The notes beneath the pieces are model-generated. The model was not told the origin of the DNA, did no database searches, and saw nothing but the letters and a program-made list of their open reading frames with translations. Both the position numbers and the translations under genes were made by a program. From positions 2,852,001 to 2,916,000 of the forward strand of contig NZ_CP019304.1 of assembly GCF_001969265.1 (NCBI RefSeq): a DNA stretch of 64,000 nucleotides, given 5' to 3'. Positions 57,267 through 64,000 of this stretch are shown here, piece by piece. The stretch is from Arthrobacter sp. QXT-31. GTDB lineage: Bacteria > Actinomycetota > Actinomycetes > Actinomycetales > Micrococcaceae. The first letter of the stretch is position 1, and every line of letters begins with the position of its first letter.

Positions 57267-57341
57267 GCTGAAGGGCGGGACTGCGCCCCGCACGCGGCCC
57301 GCCCTTCAGCTCCCCGCCCTTCAGCACCCCTGCCCTTCAGC
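57267..57341 (+). promoter_or_regulatory. Intercistronic stem with three competing 3' arms
   Basis: GCTGAAGGGCGGG (57267-57279) can pair perfectly with CCCGCCCTTCAGC at 57298-57310 or at 57313-57325, and over 10 bp with GCCCTTCAGC at 57332-57341. It lies just after the binding-protein stop. Such structures stabilise the upstream mRNA and reduce read-through, so that binding protein exceeds permease. Confidence 0.6.
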
Positions 57342-57377
57342 CCACTGACCGATCCACAGATCAAAGGCGACCTACTC

Positions 57378-58346
57378 TTGTCTAAGCTCACAGCCACGCG
57401 CCTGGAGACACTACCGGGCCCCGTTACGCGGCAACCATCAAAGAAGCCGCTCCTGAAGCGCATCGCCGGCGGCGGCTTCGTCGCAGCCCTGCCCTTCCTC
57501 GCTCCCGCCCTGGCAGCCTACGTTGTCTTCGTCATCGGCCCGATGGTCAGCGCCGTGCGCCTGAGCCTCTTCGAGTGGTCCGGCTTCAACGCGGACCCGC
57601 AGGTATTCGTCGGCTTCAAGAACTACGTCCGGCTCTTCACCGCCGATCCGGTGTTCTGGACCGCCATGCAGAACACGATCGTCTGGGTTCTGCTCTCCCT
57701 GGTGATCCCCACCAGCCTCGGCCTGGTGATGGCCCTGGCACTGAACCGGCCCATCTTCGGCCGGAACCTGTTCCGCTCCGTCTTCTACATTCCCGGCGTC
57801 CTGGCGCCGATCGCCATCGCCAACATGTGGCGCTGGATGTACAACCCGAACTACGGCGTCTTCTCCGAACTCGCCAGGGCGTGGCACATCGGTGACGGCT
57901 CGGGCGTCACGTTCCTCAGCGACCCCAAGGTGGCCATCTACGCCATCTTCGCCGCCTTCGTCTGGCAGATCGCGGGCCTGAACATGGTCCTCTTCCTCGC
58001 CGGCCTGCAAAGCGTCTCCAAGGAACTGGTCGAATCGGCCCGCCTGGACGGGGCTAACAACTGGAAAGTCTTCCGGCACGTGACGTTCCCGGCCCTCCGG
58101 CCCACCGTCGTCGTCGTTCTGGTGCTGACCATCGTCCACTCCATCAAGGTCTTCGACCTCGTGGTCGGCATGACCGGCGGCGGCCCGGCCCAGTCCTCGC
58201 AGGTGCTGGCCCTGTGGTCCTACTCCCAGTCCTTCCTGCAGCACGACTTCGGCATGGGCAACGCGGTGGCCACGGTGCTGCTGGGCATCACCCTTGTCCT
58301 TGTCATCCCCTACCTGATCTGGTCCACCAAAGGAAACGAAGACTGA
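57378..58346 (+). CDS. Sugar ABC transporter permease 1
   Basis: 322 residues with six helices (first AALPFLAPALAAYVVFVIGPM at about 35-55). The EAA loop that docks the ATPase reads ESARLDGANNWKVFRHVTFPALRP (about 220-243). It fits the MalF/UgpA type. The start is TTG (MSKLTATRLETLPG) with AAAGGCGA upstream; there is no better ATG. It ends TGATG, overlapping the next start by one base. Confidence 0.9.
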   Translation: MSKLTATRLETLPGPVTRQPSKKPLLKRIAGGGFVAALPFLAPALAAYVVFVIGPMVSAVRLSLFEWSGFNADPQVFVGFKNYVRLFTADPVFWTAMQNTIVWVLLSLVIPTSLGLVMALALNRPIFGRNLFRSVFYIPGVLAPIAIANMWRWMYNPNYGVFSELARAWHIGDGSGVTFLSDPKVAIYAIFAAFVWQIAGLNMVLFLAGLQSVSKELVESARLDGANNWKVFRHVTFPALRPTVVVVLVLTIVHSIKVFDLVVGMTGGGPAQSSQVLALWSYSQSFLQHDFGMGNAVATVLLGITLVLVIPYLIWSTKGNED

Positions 58347-59230
58347 TGAGCACCCTCACTCTCGGGCGCGCAAAGCACGCCGACGGGACCGCCCGTCCAC
58401 GCCGCAACGTCGACTACGTCAGGATCGGCCTCTGGCTCGCCCTGGCCGTGACCATGGTCATCTGGGCCATGCCCCTGATCTTCGTGATCTTCACGTCCCT
58501 GAAGTCAGAAGCCGCCATCTTCTCCACCTCGTCCTTCGCGTTCCCCGGCTCGCCTGAATGGCAGAACTACACCGAGGCGCTGGAGACCGGCAACCTCCTC
58601 ACCGCCGGCGGCAACAGCCTCCTCATCGCAGCGATCAAGGTCCCCCTGGGCCTGCTGTTCTCCGCCGCTGCGGCCTTCGGCCTGTCCCGGATCCGCTTCA
58701 AGCACAGCAAGCTGCTGCTCGGAGCCTTCGCGCTTGGTTCCATGGTGCCCATCCAGGTGGCCCTCGGCCCGCTGTTCAAGACCATCCTGGACATGGGCCT
58801 GCTCAATCACCCGCTCGGCGTGATCCTGCCCTACATCGGCTTCGGACTGCCCATCCAGGTCTTCATCCTGCACGGCTTCTTCAGCGCCGTGCCGAAAGAG
58901 ATCGACGAGAGCGTCCGCGTAGACGGCGGCGGCAACTGGCGGCTGTTCTGGCAGATCATCCTGCCCCTGTCCAAGCCGGCCCTGGCTGCCCTGTTCATCC
59001 TGGACTTCGTGGCCACCTGGAACGAATACGCGATCGCCCTTGTCATCCTCCAGGACCAGGCCGCACAGACCATCCCGCTGGCCATCCAGGGCTTCCAGTC
59101 CCAGTTCACCAGCTCCTACGGCCCGCTGAACGCCTTCACCATCATGTCCATCCTGCCCGTGATGATCGTCTACCTGCTGTTCCAGCGCTACTTCGTCCAG
59201 GGCATGTTCACCGGCGCCGTCAAGGGCTAA
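58346..59230 (+). CDS. Sugar ABC transporter permease 2
   Basis: 294 residues, MalG/UgpE type, six helices. The EAA loop is DESVRVDGGGNWRLFWQIILPLSKPAL (about 190-216). It pairs with permease 1. No ATP-binding subunit is encoded nearby, so it probably shares a general MsmK-type ATPase, as many Actinobacteria do. Confidence 0.92.
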   Translation: MSTLTLGRAKHADGTARPRRNVDYVRIGLWLALAVTMVIWAMPLIFVIFTSLKSEAAIFSTSSFAFPGSPEWQNYTEALETGNLLTAGGNSLLIAAIKVPLGLLFSAAAAFGLSRIRFKHSKLLLGAFALGSMVPIQVALGPLFKTILDMGLLNHPLGVILPYIGFGLPIQVFILHGFFSAVPKEIDESVRVDGGGNWRLFWQIILPLSKPALAALFILDFVATWNEYAIALVILQDQAAQTIPLAIQGFQSQFTSSYGPLNAFTIMSILPVMIVYLLFQRYFVQGMFTGAVKG

Positions 59231-59286
59231 CCGGCCCTTCCGGTCCCCACCATCTTCCACCCCACTTTCACCGCAGAAAGGCCACC

Positions 59287-61041
59287 ATGGCGACCTTTAC
59301 CGCACAGACCCCGCTGTTCGATGTCATGCGCGACCCCGCAGGGCACGAGATCCTGGCCAGCCACGTCCCCGACCTGGCAGCCAACCCCCTGCTGCACACG
59401 CTCTACCACTACCAGCTCGGCCTGATCCTCGGCACCGAGGAATCCCTGCGCGACGACCCCCAGAAGAGGGCGGAGATCCTCGCCAAGATCGAGGCGCTGG
59501 ACCCCGTACCTGCCGGCCAGGACCGCTCCGTGCGGGACATCGAGCGGCCCTCCGGTTACGAACCGGACTCCGTGGAAACCGGCAGCGCCGCCGCCGAGTA
59601 TCCGGCCGAGGCCCGCAAATGGCAGCGCTTCGAGCTCACCCTCCAGGGTTCCTCGCACGGCAACCCGTTCACCGACGTGGACCTTCACGCGACCTTCAGC
59701 AACGGCGACCGGACCCTGCGGGTTCCGGGTTTCTACGACGGGAACGGCACCTACCGCATCCGTCTGCTGGTGCCCGCGGAGGGCGGCTGGTCCTTCACCA
59801 CGGAAAGCAACGCCCGCTCACTGGACCAGATCACGGGTTCGTTTACAGCGGCAGGCACCGAACCGGCGTCGCGCGGTGTGGTCCGGGTAGCGGATAAGTT
59901 CCACTTTGCTTACGACGACGGCACCCCCTACCTGCCGATCGGCACCACCTCCTACGTCTGGACGCACCAGGGCAATGAGCTCGAGGAACAGACGCTCGCG
60001 TCCCTGAAATCGGGACCGTTCAACAAAATGCGCATGTGCGTCTTCCCCAAGTCCTACCTGTTCAACGAAAACGAACCCGGGATCTACCCCTACGAGGGAT
60101 CCCTGCAGGAGGGCTTCGACTACACCCGCCCGAATCCTGCCTACTACCACCACCTGGAACGGCGCATCAGCCAGCTCGAAGAGCTGGGCGTCGAAGCCGA
60201 CCTGATCCTCTTCCATGCCTACGACCGGTGGGGCTTCTCCACCATGAACGCCGCGGCCGACGACCTCTACGTCAAGTACGTCACCGCCCGCCTGGCCTCG
60301 CACCGGAACATCTGGTGGTCCCTGGCCAACGAATACGACCTCATGTTCGAGAAGACCACCGAGGACTGGGAACGCTTCGCGGCCATCGTGCAGGAGAACG
60401 ACCCGAACCAGCACCTGCTCTCCATCCACAACTGCCGTGAGTTCTACGACCACAGCCGGCCCTGGGTCACGCACTGCAGCATCCAGCGGCGGGACATCTA
60501 CAAGACCGCCGAGATGACCACCGAATGGCGCGAGCAGTACGGCAAGCCGGTCGTCATCGACGAATGCGCCTACGAGGGCAACATCGACCAGGGCTGGGGC
60601 AATATCACCGGCGAGGAAATGACCCGGCGGTTCTGGGAAGGCGCCATCCGCGGAGGCTATGTGGGCCACGGCGAAACCTACGTCCACCCGGAGGACATCC
60701 TCTGGTGGGCCAAGGGCGGCGAGCTTCGCGGAACCAGCCCGGACCGGATCGGCTTCCTGCGCCGCATCCTCGAGGAAAGCCCCGGCGGGCACCTCGAACC
60801 GCTGCCCGGCCACTGGGACGCCCCCAGTGCAGGCATCAAGGACCGGTACGAACTGATCTACTTCGGGTTCAACCAGCCGACGTACCGCCGGTTCGTCAAG
60901 CCGCAGGACCAGACCTTCCAGATCGATGTCATCGATACCTGGAACATGACCGTGGAAACCCTCCCTGGCACGTTCTCCGGCCGGTTTAGGATCGAGCTGC
61001 CGGGCAGGCAGTTTGTGGCCGTGCGGCTGCGCGCCGTCTGA
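59287..61041 (+). CDS. Apiosidase-like glycoside hydrolase (DUF5060 + DUF4038 + DUF5605)
   Basis: 584 residues, no signal peptide. Residues 100-190 are a beta-sandwich DUF5060 domain (FELTLQGSSHGNPFTDVDLHATF; GFYDGNGTYRIRLLVPAEGGWSF). Residues 200-480 are a TIM barrel of the DUF4038/apiosidase type. Likely acid/base Glu349 sits in WWSLANEYDLM and nucleophile Glu426 in PVVIDECAYEG. The C-terminal strand domain fits DUF5605. It is cytoplasmic, so it should cleave a short imported glycoside. The reading frame continues upstream of 59287, but AAAGG precedes this ATG. Confidence 0.85.
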   Translation: MATFTAQTPLFDVMRDPAGHEILASHVPDLAANPLLHTLYHYQLGLILGTEESLRDDPQKRAEILAKIEALDPVPAGQDRSVRDIERPSGYEPDSVETGSAAAEYPAEARKWQRFELTLQGSSHGNPFTDVDLHATFSNGDRTLRVPGFYDGNGTYRIRLLVPAEGGWSFTTESNARSLDQITGSFTAAGTEPASRGVVRVADKFHFAYDDGTPYLPIGTTSYVWTHQGNELEEQTLASLKSGPFNKMRMCVFPKSYLFNENEPGIYPYEGSLQEGFDYTRPNPAYYHHLERRISQLEELGVEADLILFHAYDRWGFSTMNAAADDLYVKYVTARLASHRNIWWSLANEYDLMFEKTTEDWERFAAIVQENDPNQHLLSIHNCREFYDHSRPWVTHCSIQRRDIYKTAEMTTEWREQYGKPVVIDECAYEGNIDQGWGNITGEEMTRRFWEGAIRGGYVGHGETYVHPEDILWWAKGGELRGTSPDRIGFLRRILEESPGGHLEPLPGHWDAPSAGIKDRYELIYFGFNQPTYRRFVKPQDQTFQIDVIDTWNMTVETLPGTFSGRFRIELPGRQFVAVRLRAV

Positions 61042-61052
61042 CCGTCCCCGAT

Positions 61053-61082
61053 GGCCGGGGACAGGTCTTCCTGTCCCCGGCC
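61053..61082 (+). terminator. Intercistronic hairpin before the apionate-lactonase-like gene
   Basis: A 13-bp perfect stem (GGCCGGGGACAGG and its complement) with loop TCTT. It closes 12 bases before the GTG of the next gene, so it may lower read-through or block its ribosome-binding site. Confidence 0.6.
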
Positions 61083-61094
61083 GTCACACCGGAT

Positions 61095-62906
61095 GTGAAC
61101 CATCCCGACCTCGAAGCCCTTCCGACCGAAAGCGCAGACGTGATCCTCGCCGAGAACGAATCCCGACTCCATGCACCGGCCCGAACGATTGAGAACGGCC
61201 CGTGGCGCGTGCAGCTGCGCGGGGACGAACTGGCGGACATCGAGTACCAGGGACACCCCGTCCTCAGAGCCATCAGGCCAGTGGTCCGGGACCACGACTG
61301 GCGGACGCTAGTACCTGAAGTCGAATCCGTCCCCGAGGTTGAATCTGCGACTGGCGACGACGACGACGCGTCCCTCCGGCTCGCCGTCGGCTTTACCGGT
61401 TTTGGCTCCGAGTACGCTGCCGACGTGGCCGTCAGCTTTTCGGGCGACGGGCTCACGGTTGCCTTCGACGGTACCGCGCCTCAGGATTTCCGCAGTAACC
61501 GGATCGGCCTGGTTGTCCTGCACCGGCCCGACGACGGCGGACGGCGCGTCATCATCACAGCCCCAGACGGGACCCGCACAGAGTCAGCTTTTCCAACCGA
61601 CGTCAGCCCGCACCAGCCCTTCATGGACATTGCCGCGCTGGCCTGGGAACGCGACGGCACCGCCTACACACTCGAGTTCAGCGGCGACGTCTTTGAAACC
61701 GAAGACCAGCGGAACTGGACCGACGCCTCCTTCAAGACCTACAGCACCCCGCTGTCCCGCCCGTTTCCGGTCAGTGTGCGCGCGGGGGAGCGGGTGCAGC
61801 AGAGCATCCGCCTCACGGCCGCACCCACGGACCAGGCGGCCGGATCAACAGCCCCTTCGACTTCCGCGGAACGGGCCGACGGCGTGCTGACGGTGCACCG
61901 GCAGGTCCAGGGTTTTGTCCCTGGGCTGGGAACGTCAGCGTCCCGCTCAGCGGCGAGGCTCGGCGTCGTTCCCGGGCTGGACGCCCTAATCGTTGAGCTG
62001 CCGGGCAGCGGCCCCGCAGCAGCGGAAGTCCTGCACCACGGAGAGCGGCAGGCCGCCGAGCTGGACGCTCCGCTGGACGTGCGGATCACCGCGGCCAGTG
62101 CCGCCGACATTGCCCCCAGGCTGGACCTGCTGCCCCTCGGGAAGGTGGCCAGGCTCGGGGTGTTCAGCTCCGACGGCCATGTCACCGAACCGGAACTGTG
62201 GGACGAACTGCGCGTCGAAGCGCAGCGGCGCGGCTTCACCGGCACCCTGCTCGCCGGCGCCCGCTCCCATTTCACCGAGCTCAACCGCCGCCAGGACGTC
62301 CTTCCCGGTGACGCCGGCGCCCTCACCTACAGCATCACGCCGCAGATGCACGCCACCGAGGTGCCTCATATCGTCGAAAGCCTCCCGATCCAACGGCTCA
62401 CGGCGCTGAACGCACTCCGCATCGGGGCCGGCAAGCCGCTGCACATTGGCCCGGTCACACTCAAGGCCCGGTTCAACGCCGTCTCCACGGACGGTGGCTA
62501 TGACCCTGCGACAGTCGAAGCGATGACCACGGATCCGCTGCAGGGCGAGGACTTCACCGCCGCCTGGCTGCTGGGCAGCATCGCGGCCCTGACCCTGCCC
62601 GGCGTCGATTCCGTCAGCTACTTCGAGGCCAGCGGACCCAGAGGCTTTATCGCCGACGACGGGACCCCGACGCCGGCCTTCCGGCTCTTCGAAAAACTGG
62701 CCGCCCTGCGCGGCGCCGAAGTGCTGGAGGCACCGCAGGGGATCCCCGGGCTGGTCCTCTACCCGGTTTCATCAGGCTCCGGCGTGTTGCTTTTTGCCGC
62801 GAACCTCACGGCAGAACCGCTGACCACAGCGGTCCGGCTTGAAGACGGCGAAACCCACACCTTCGACATTCCCGCCTGGTGCCACACGGCCCGGCGGCTC
62901 GACTGA
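61095..62906 (+). CDS. apnL: Probable D-apionate lactonase (ApnL-like)
   Basis: 603 residues from GTG. An N-terminal beta-domain (1-250) has VQLRGDELADIEYQGHPVLRAIRPVVRDHDWRTLVPEV, NRIGLVVLHRPD, DVSPHQPFMDIAALAW and FETEDQRNWTDASFKTYSTPL. This series matches what I remember of ApnL (EC 3.1.1.115), which opens apionolactone in D-apiose catabolism. The middle part (about 285-530) looks like a TIM barrel, followed by a small C-terminal beta domain. Context supports it: apiosidase-like hydrolase, sugar importer and dehydrogenase in one operon. I could not check by search. Confidence 0.6.
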   Translation: MNHPDLEALPTESADVILAENESRLHAPARTIENGPWRVQLRGDELADIEYQGHPVLRAIRPVVRDHDWRTLVPEVESVPEVESATGDDDDASLRLAVGFTGFGSEYAADVAVSFSGDGLTVAFDGTAPQDFRSNRIGLVVLHRPDDGGRRVIITAPDGTRTESAFPTDVSPHQPFMDIAALAWERDGTAYTLEFSGDVFETEDQRNWTDASFKTYSTPLSRPFPVSVRAGERVQQSIRLTAAPTDQAAGSTAPSTSAERADGVLTVHRQVQGFVPGLGTSASRSAARLGVVPGLDALIVELPGSGPAAAEVLHHGERQAAELDAPLDVRITAASAADIAPRLDLLPLGKVARLGVFSSDGHVTEPELWDELRVEAQRRGFTGTLLAGARSHFTELNRRQDVLPGDAGALTYSITPQMHATEVPHIVESLPIQRLTALNALRIGAGKPLHIGPVTLKARFNAVSTDGGYDPATVEAMTTDPLQGEDFTAAWLLGSIAALTLPGVDSVSYFEASGPRGFIADDGTPTPAFRLFEKLAALRGAEVLEAPQGIPGLVLYPVSSGSGVLLFAANLTAEPLTTAVRLEDGETHTFDIPAWCHTARRLD

Positions 62907-62952
62907 TCCCTCCACCCGGAGCCGATCCATCCACCACGAAATGAGGAACAAG

Positions 62953-63708
62953 ATGTCCACCAGGCTTGCAGGCAAAACCGCTCTGGTCACCGGCGCCGGA
63001 TCCGGAATCGGGCTGGCCGTGGCGCAGCGCTTCGCCGCCGAAGGCGCCCGCGTGTACTTCGCCGACATCAACGCCGAAGCTGCCGAAAAGGCAGCCGCGG
63101 CCACCGGCAGCGAACTTGCCGCAGCGCTGCCCGTGGACATCTCCGATGAAGGCAGCGTGGAAGCGGCCTACGCCTCCGTCGCGGCCGGCGGACCGCTGGA
63201 CATCGTGGTGGCCAACGCCGGAGTCCAGCTTTTCGGCCAGGACGCGAAGGTGGGCGAGCTGTCCCTCGAGGTGTGGGAGAAGACCGTGGCCGTCAACCAC
63301 CGCGGGGCGTTCCTGACGCTCAAGTATGCGGTGCGGGCGCTGCAGGGGAGGGGCGGCTCCATAATCTGCACCGGCAGCCCCACCGCGGTGGTGGCCTGCG
63401 GGCAGACGTTCACCGCCTACTCCAGTTCGAAAGCAGGCGTCCACGGACTGGCGCGCGTCGTCGCTGCTGATTACGCCAGGGAGGGCATCCGGGTGAACAC
63501 CGTGGTCCCCGGCTACACGGAGACGCCGCTCGTGCAGACCATTGCGGATGATCCTGCCAGCCGCGCCGGCCTGGTCGACTCCACCATGCTGGGCCGCGCC
63601 GGCACCGCCGCGGATGTCGAAGGCATCATGGTCTACCTCGCCAGCGATGAATCGGCGTACGCAACCGGCGGCCTGTTCACGGTCGACGGCGGCCTTACGG
63701 CGCTCTGA
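62953..63708 (+). CDS. SDR family oxidoreductase (sugar dehydrogenase candidate)
   Basis: 251 residues, classical SDR. TGAGSGIG is at 13-20, NAG at 88-90, Ser142, Tyr156-x3-Lys160 (AYSSSKAG), VNTVVPGYTETPL and the C-terminal GGLFTVDGGLTAL. Asp38 after the second strand (YFADIN) favours NAD. GAGGAA lies 5 bases before the ATG at 62953. It is the last gene of the operon; it may oxidise apiose to its lactone, replacing the Gfo/Idh-type apiose dehydrogenase known elsewhere. Confidence 0.88.
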   Translation: MSTRLAGKTALVTGAGSGIGLAVAQRFAAEGARVYFADINAEAAEKAAAATGSELAAALPVDISDEGSVEAAYASVAAGGPLDIVVANAGVQLFGQDAKVGELSLEVWEKTVAVNHRGAFLTLKYAVRALQGRGGSIICTGSPTAVVACGQTFTAYSSSKAGVHGLARVVAADYAREGIRVNTVVPGYTETPLVQTIADDPASRAGLVDSTMLGRAGTAADVEGIMVYLASDESAYATGGLFTVDGGLTAL

Positions 63709-63725
63709 GGTGCGGCCTCCTGAGG

Positions 63726-64000
63726 TCAGGCGCGCCGCTGCTCCAGCAGATCGTGCTGGGCGGTGACGATCTGTTCCTCGCCGCCGACGACGAGCTTGCG
63801 CACCTCGGCGGCGATGGCCTCCGGGTCTCCTCCGTAGACGGTGTCAAGCATCTGGCGGTGCCAGTCCACGGAGCGCGACAGCGGCTCATCCAGTGCTGTG
63901 GTGAGCCGGAATAGCTCCGTGAAAGTGGGTACCTGCTGCTCCCAGACCGCCAGGAGCCGGCGGTTGCCGCACGAGGTGAAGAAGGCTGAGTGGAATGCTG
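63726..64000 (-). CDS. GntR family regulator, C-terminal FCD domain (truncated by window edge)
   Basis: The last 90 codons of a minus-strand gene whose 5' part lies beyond the window. The text AFHSAFFTSCGNRRLLAVWEQ and WHRQMLDTVYGGDPEAIAAEVRKLVVGGEEQ are the helices of an FCD domain with the conserved His in FHSAFF and WHRQML. It ends QHDLLEQRRA. It converges on the SDR gene, 17 bases between stops. Such regulators control sugar acid catabolism, which would suit an apionate locus. Confidence 0.85.
   Translation of the reverse strand, partial: AFHSAFFTSCGNRRLLAVWEQQVPTFTELFRLTTALDEPLSRSVDWHRQMLDTVYGGDPEAIAAEVRKLVVGGEEQIVTAQHDLLEQRRA

Noticed and set aside
58558..59286. N-terminal extension of the apiosidase-like protein
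   Set aside because: Shifted frame through permease 2; family and ribosome-binding site point to 59287.

Overview
The window is high-GC, densely packed chromosomal DNA of an actinobacterium, most likely a soil Micrococcaceae member (Arthrobacter / Pseudarthrobacter / Paenarthrobacter). The evidence is the actinobacterial family set (DUF6421, SCO1664, MSMEG_4193-type phosphomutase, MRF/zinc-independent L36, CBU_0592, DUF4383), frequent GTG/TTG starts, four-base ATGA stop/start overlaps, TANNNT -10 boxes with leaderless starts, and GC-rich hairpin terminators without long T tracts. I see no phage, insertion sequence, CRISPR array, rRNA or tRNA. The picture is a nutritionally versatile plant/soil heterotroph whose catabolic modules each sit beside their own regulator.

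Layout. 1-4.1 kb: glyoxylate (glycerate) pathway on the minus strand, hyi-glxR and gcl-glycerate kinase, with tandem IclR-type operators and an unusual AT-rich 19-bp inverted repeat. 4.1-8.6 kb: two SRPBCC proteins, a small kinase, and a Zur-boxed MRF-rpmJ2 zinc-starvation operon. 8.7-14.5 kb: PhzF/YbaK operon and a heterodimeric ABC exporter with one degenerate ATP site. 14.5-21.9 kb: DUF6421/SDR pair, LysP-like permease, LysR regulator, small membrane proteins and an MFS transporter.

22.0-31.9 kb: a divergent catabolic island around a GntR regulator. On the minus strand are two DUF1185 (AA_synth) proteins, an alpha/beta hydrolase, an aldehyde dehydrogenase, a tautomerase and a luciferase-like flavin monooxygenase. 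On the plus strand are a SnoaL-flavin reductase fusion, a BCCT betaine transporter and a succinate-semialdehyde dehydrogenase with a frame break. The parts list matches the trigonelline (N-methylnicotinate) ring-opening pathway step for step, with extra uncharacterised enzymes. I regard this as the best candidate for a new system here: uptake of a pyridinium-type betaine, reduced-flavin-dependent ring cleavage, aldehyde oxidation, hydrolysis, and entry into the TCA cycle through succinate.

32.0-37.1 kb: Lrp regulator, TPP-dependent 2-oxoacid decarboxylase-like enzyme, aminotransferase and amino-acid permease, forming an Ehrlich-like amino acid module. 37.2-42.4 kb: the SCO1664 and MSMEG_4193 proteins (without the DUF3090 gene that usually accompanies them) and an AAA ATPase/VWA pair. 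42.7-51.4 kb: DUF4383, then an eight-gene minus-strand operon (tctBAC, RraA, beta-hydroxyacid dehydrogenase, lone TRAP-type large permease, small membrane protein, cyclase) divergent from an IclR regulator with matching operators. 51.4-54.6 kb: aminoglycoside phosphotransferase-like protein, universal stress protein, PPK2 and an orphan helicase-associated-domain protein. 54.7-63.7 kb: LacI regulator and a sugar ABC transporter (no ATPase), apiosidase-like glycosidase, apionate-lactonase-like protein and SDR, best read as a D-apiose/apioside locus. The window ends inside a GntR-family regulator.

A 70-72-bp near-perfect palindrome occurs twice (21.97 and 31.92 kb), both times at a gene 3' end, and probably belongs to a dispersed repeat family that serves as terminators.
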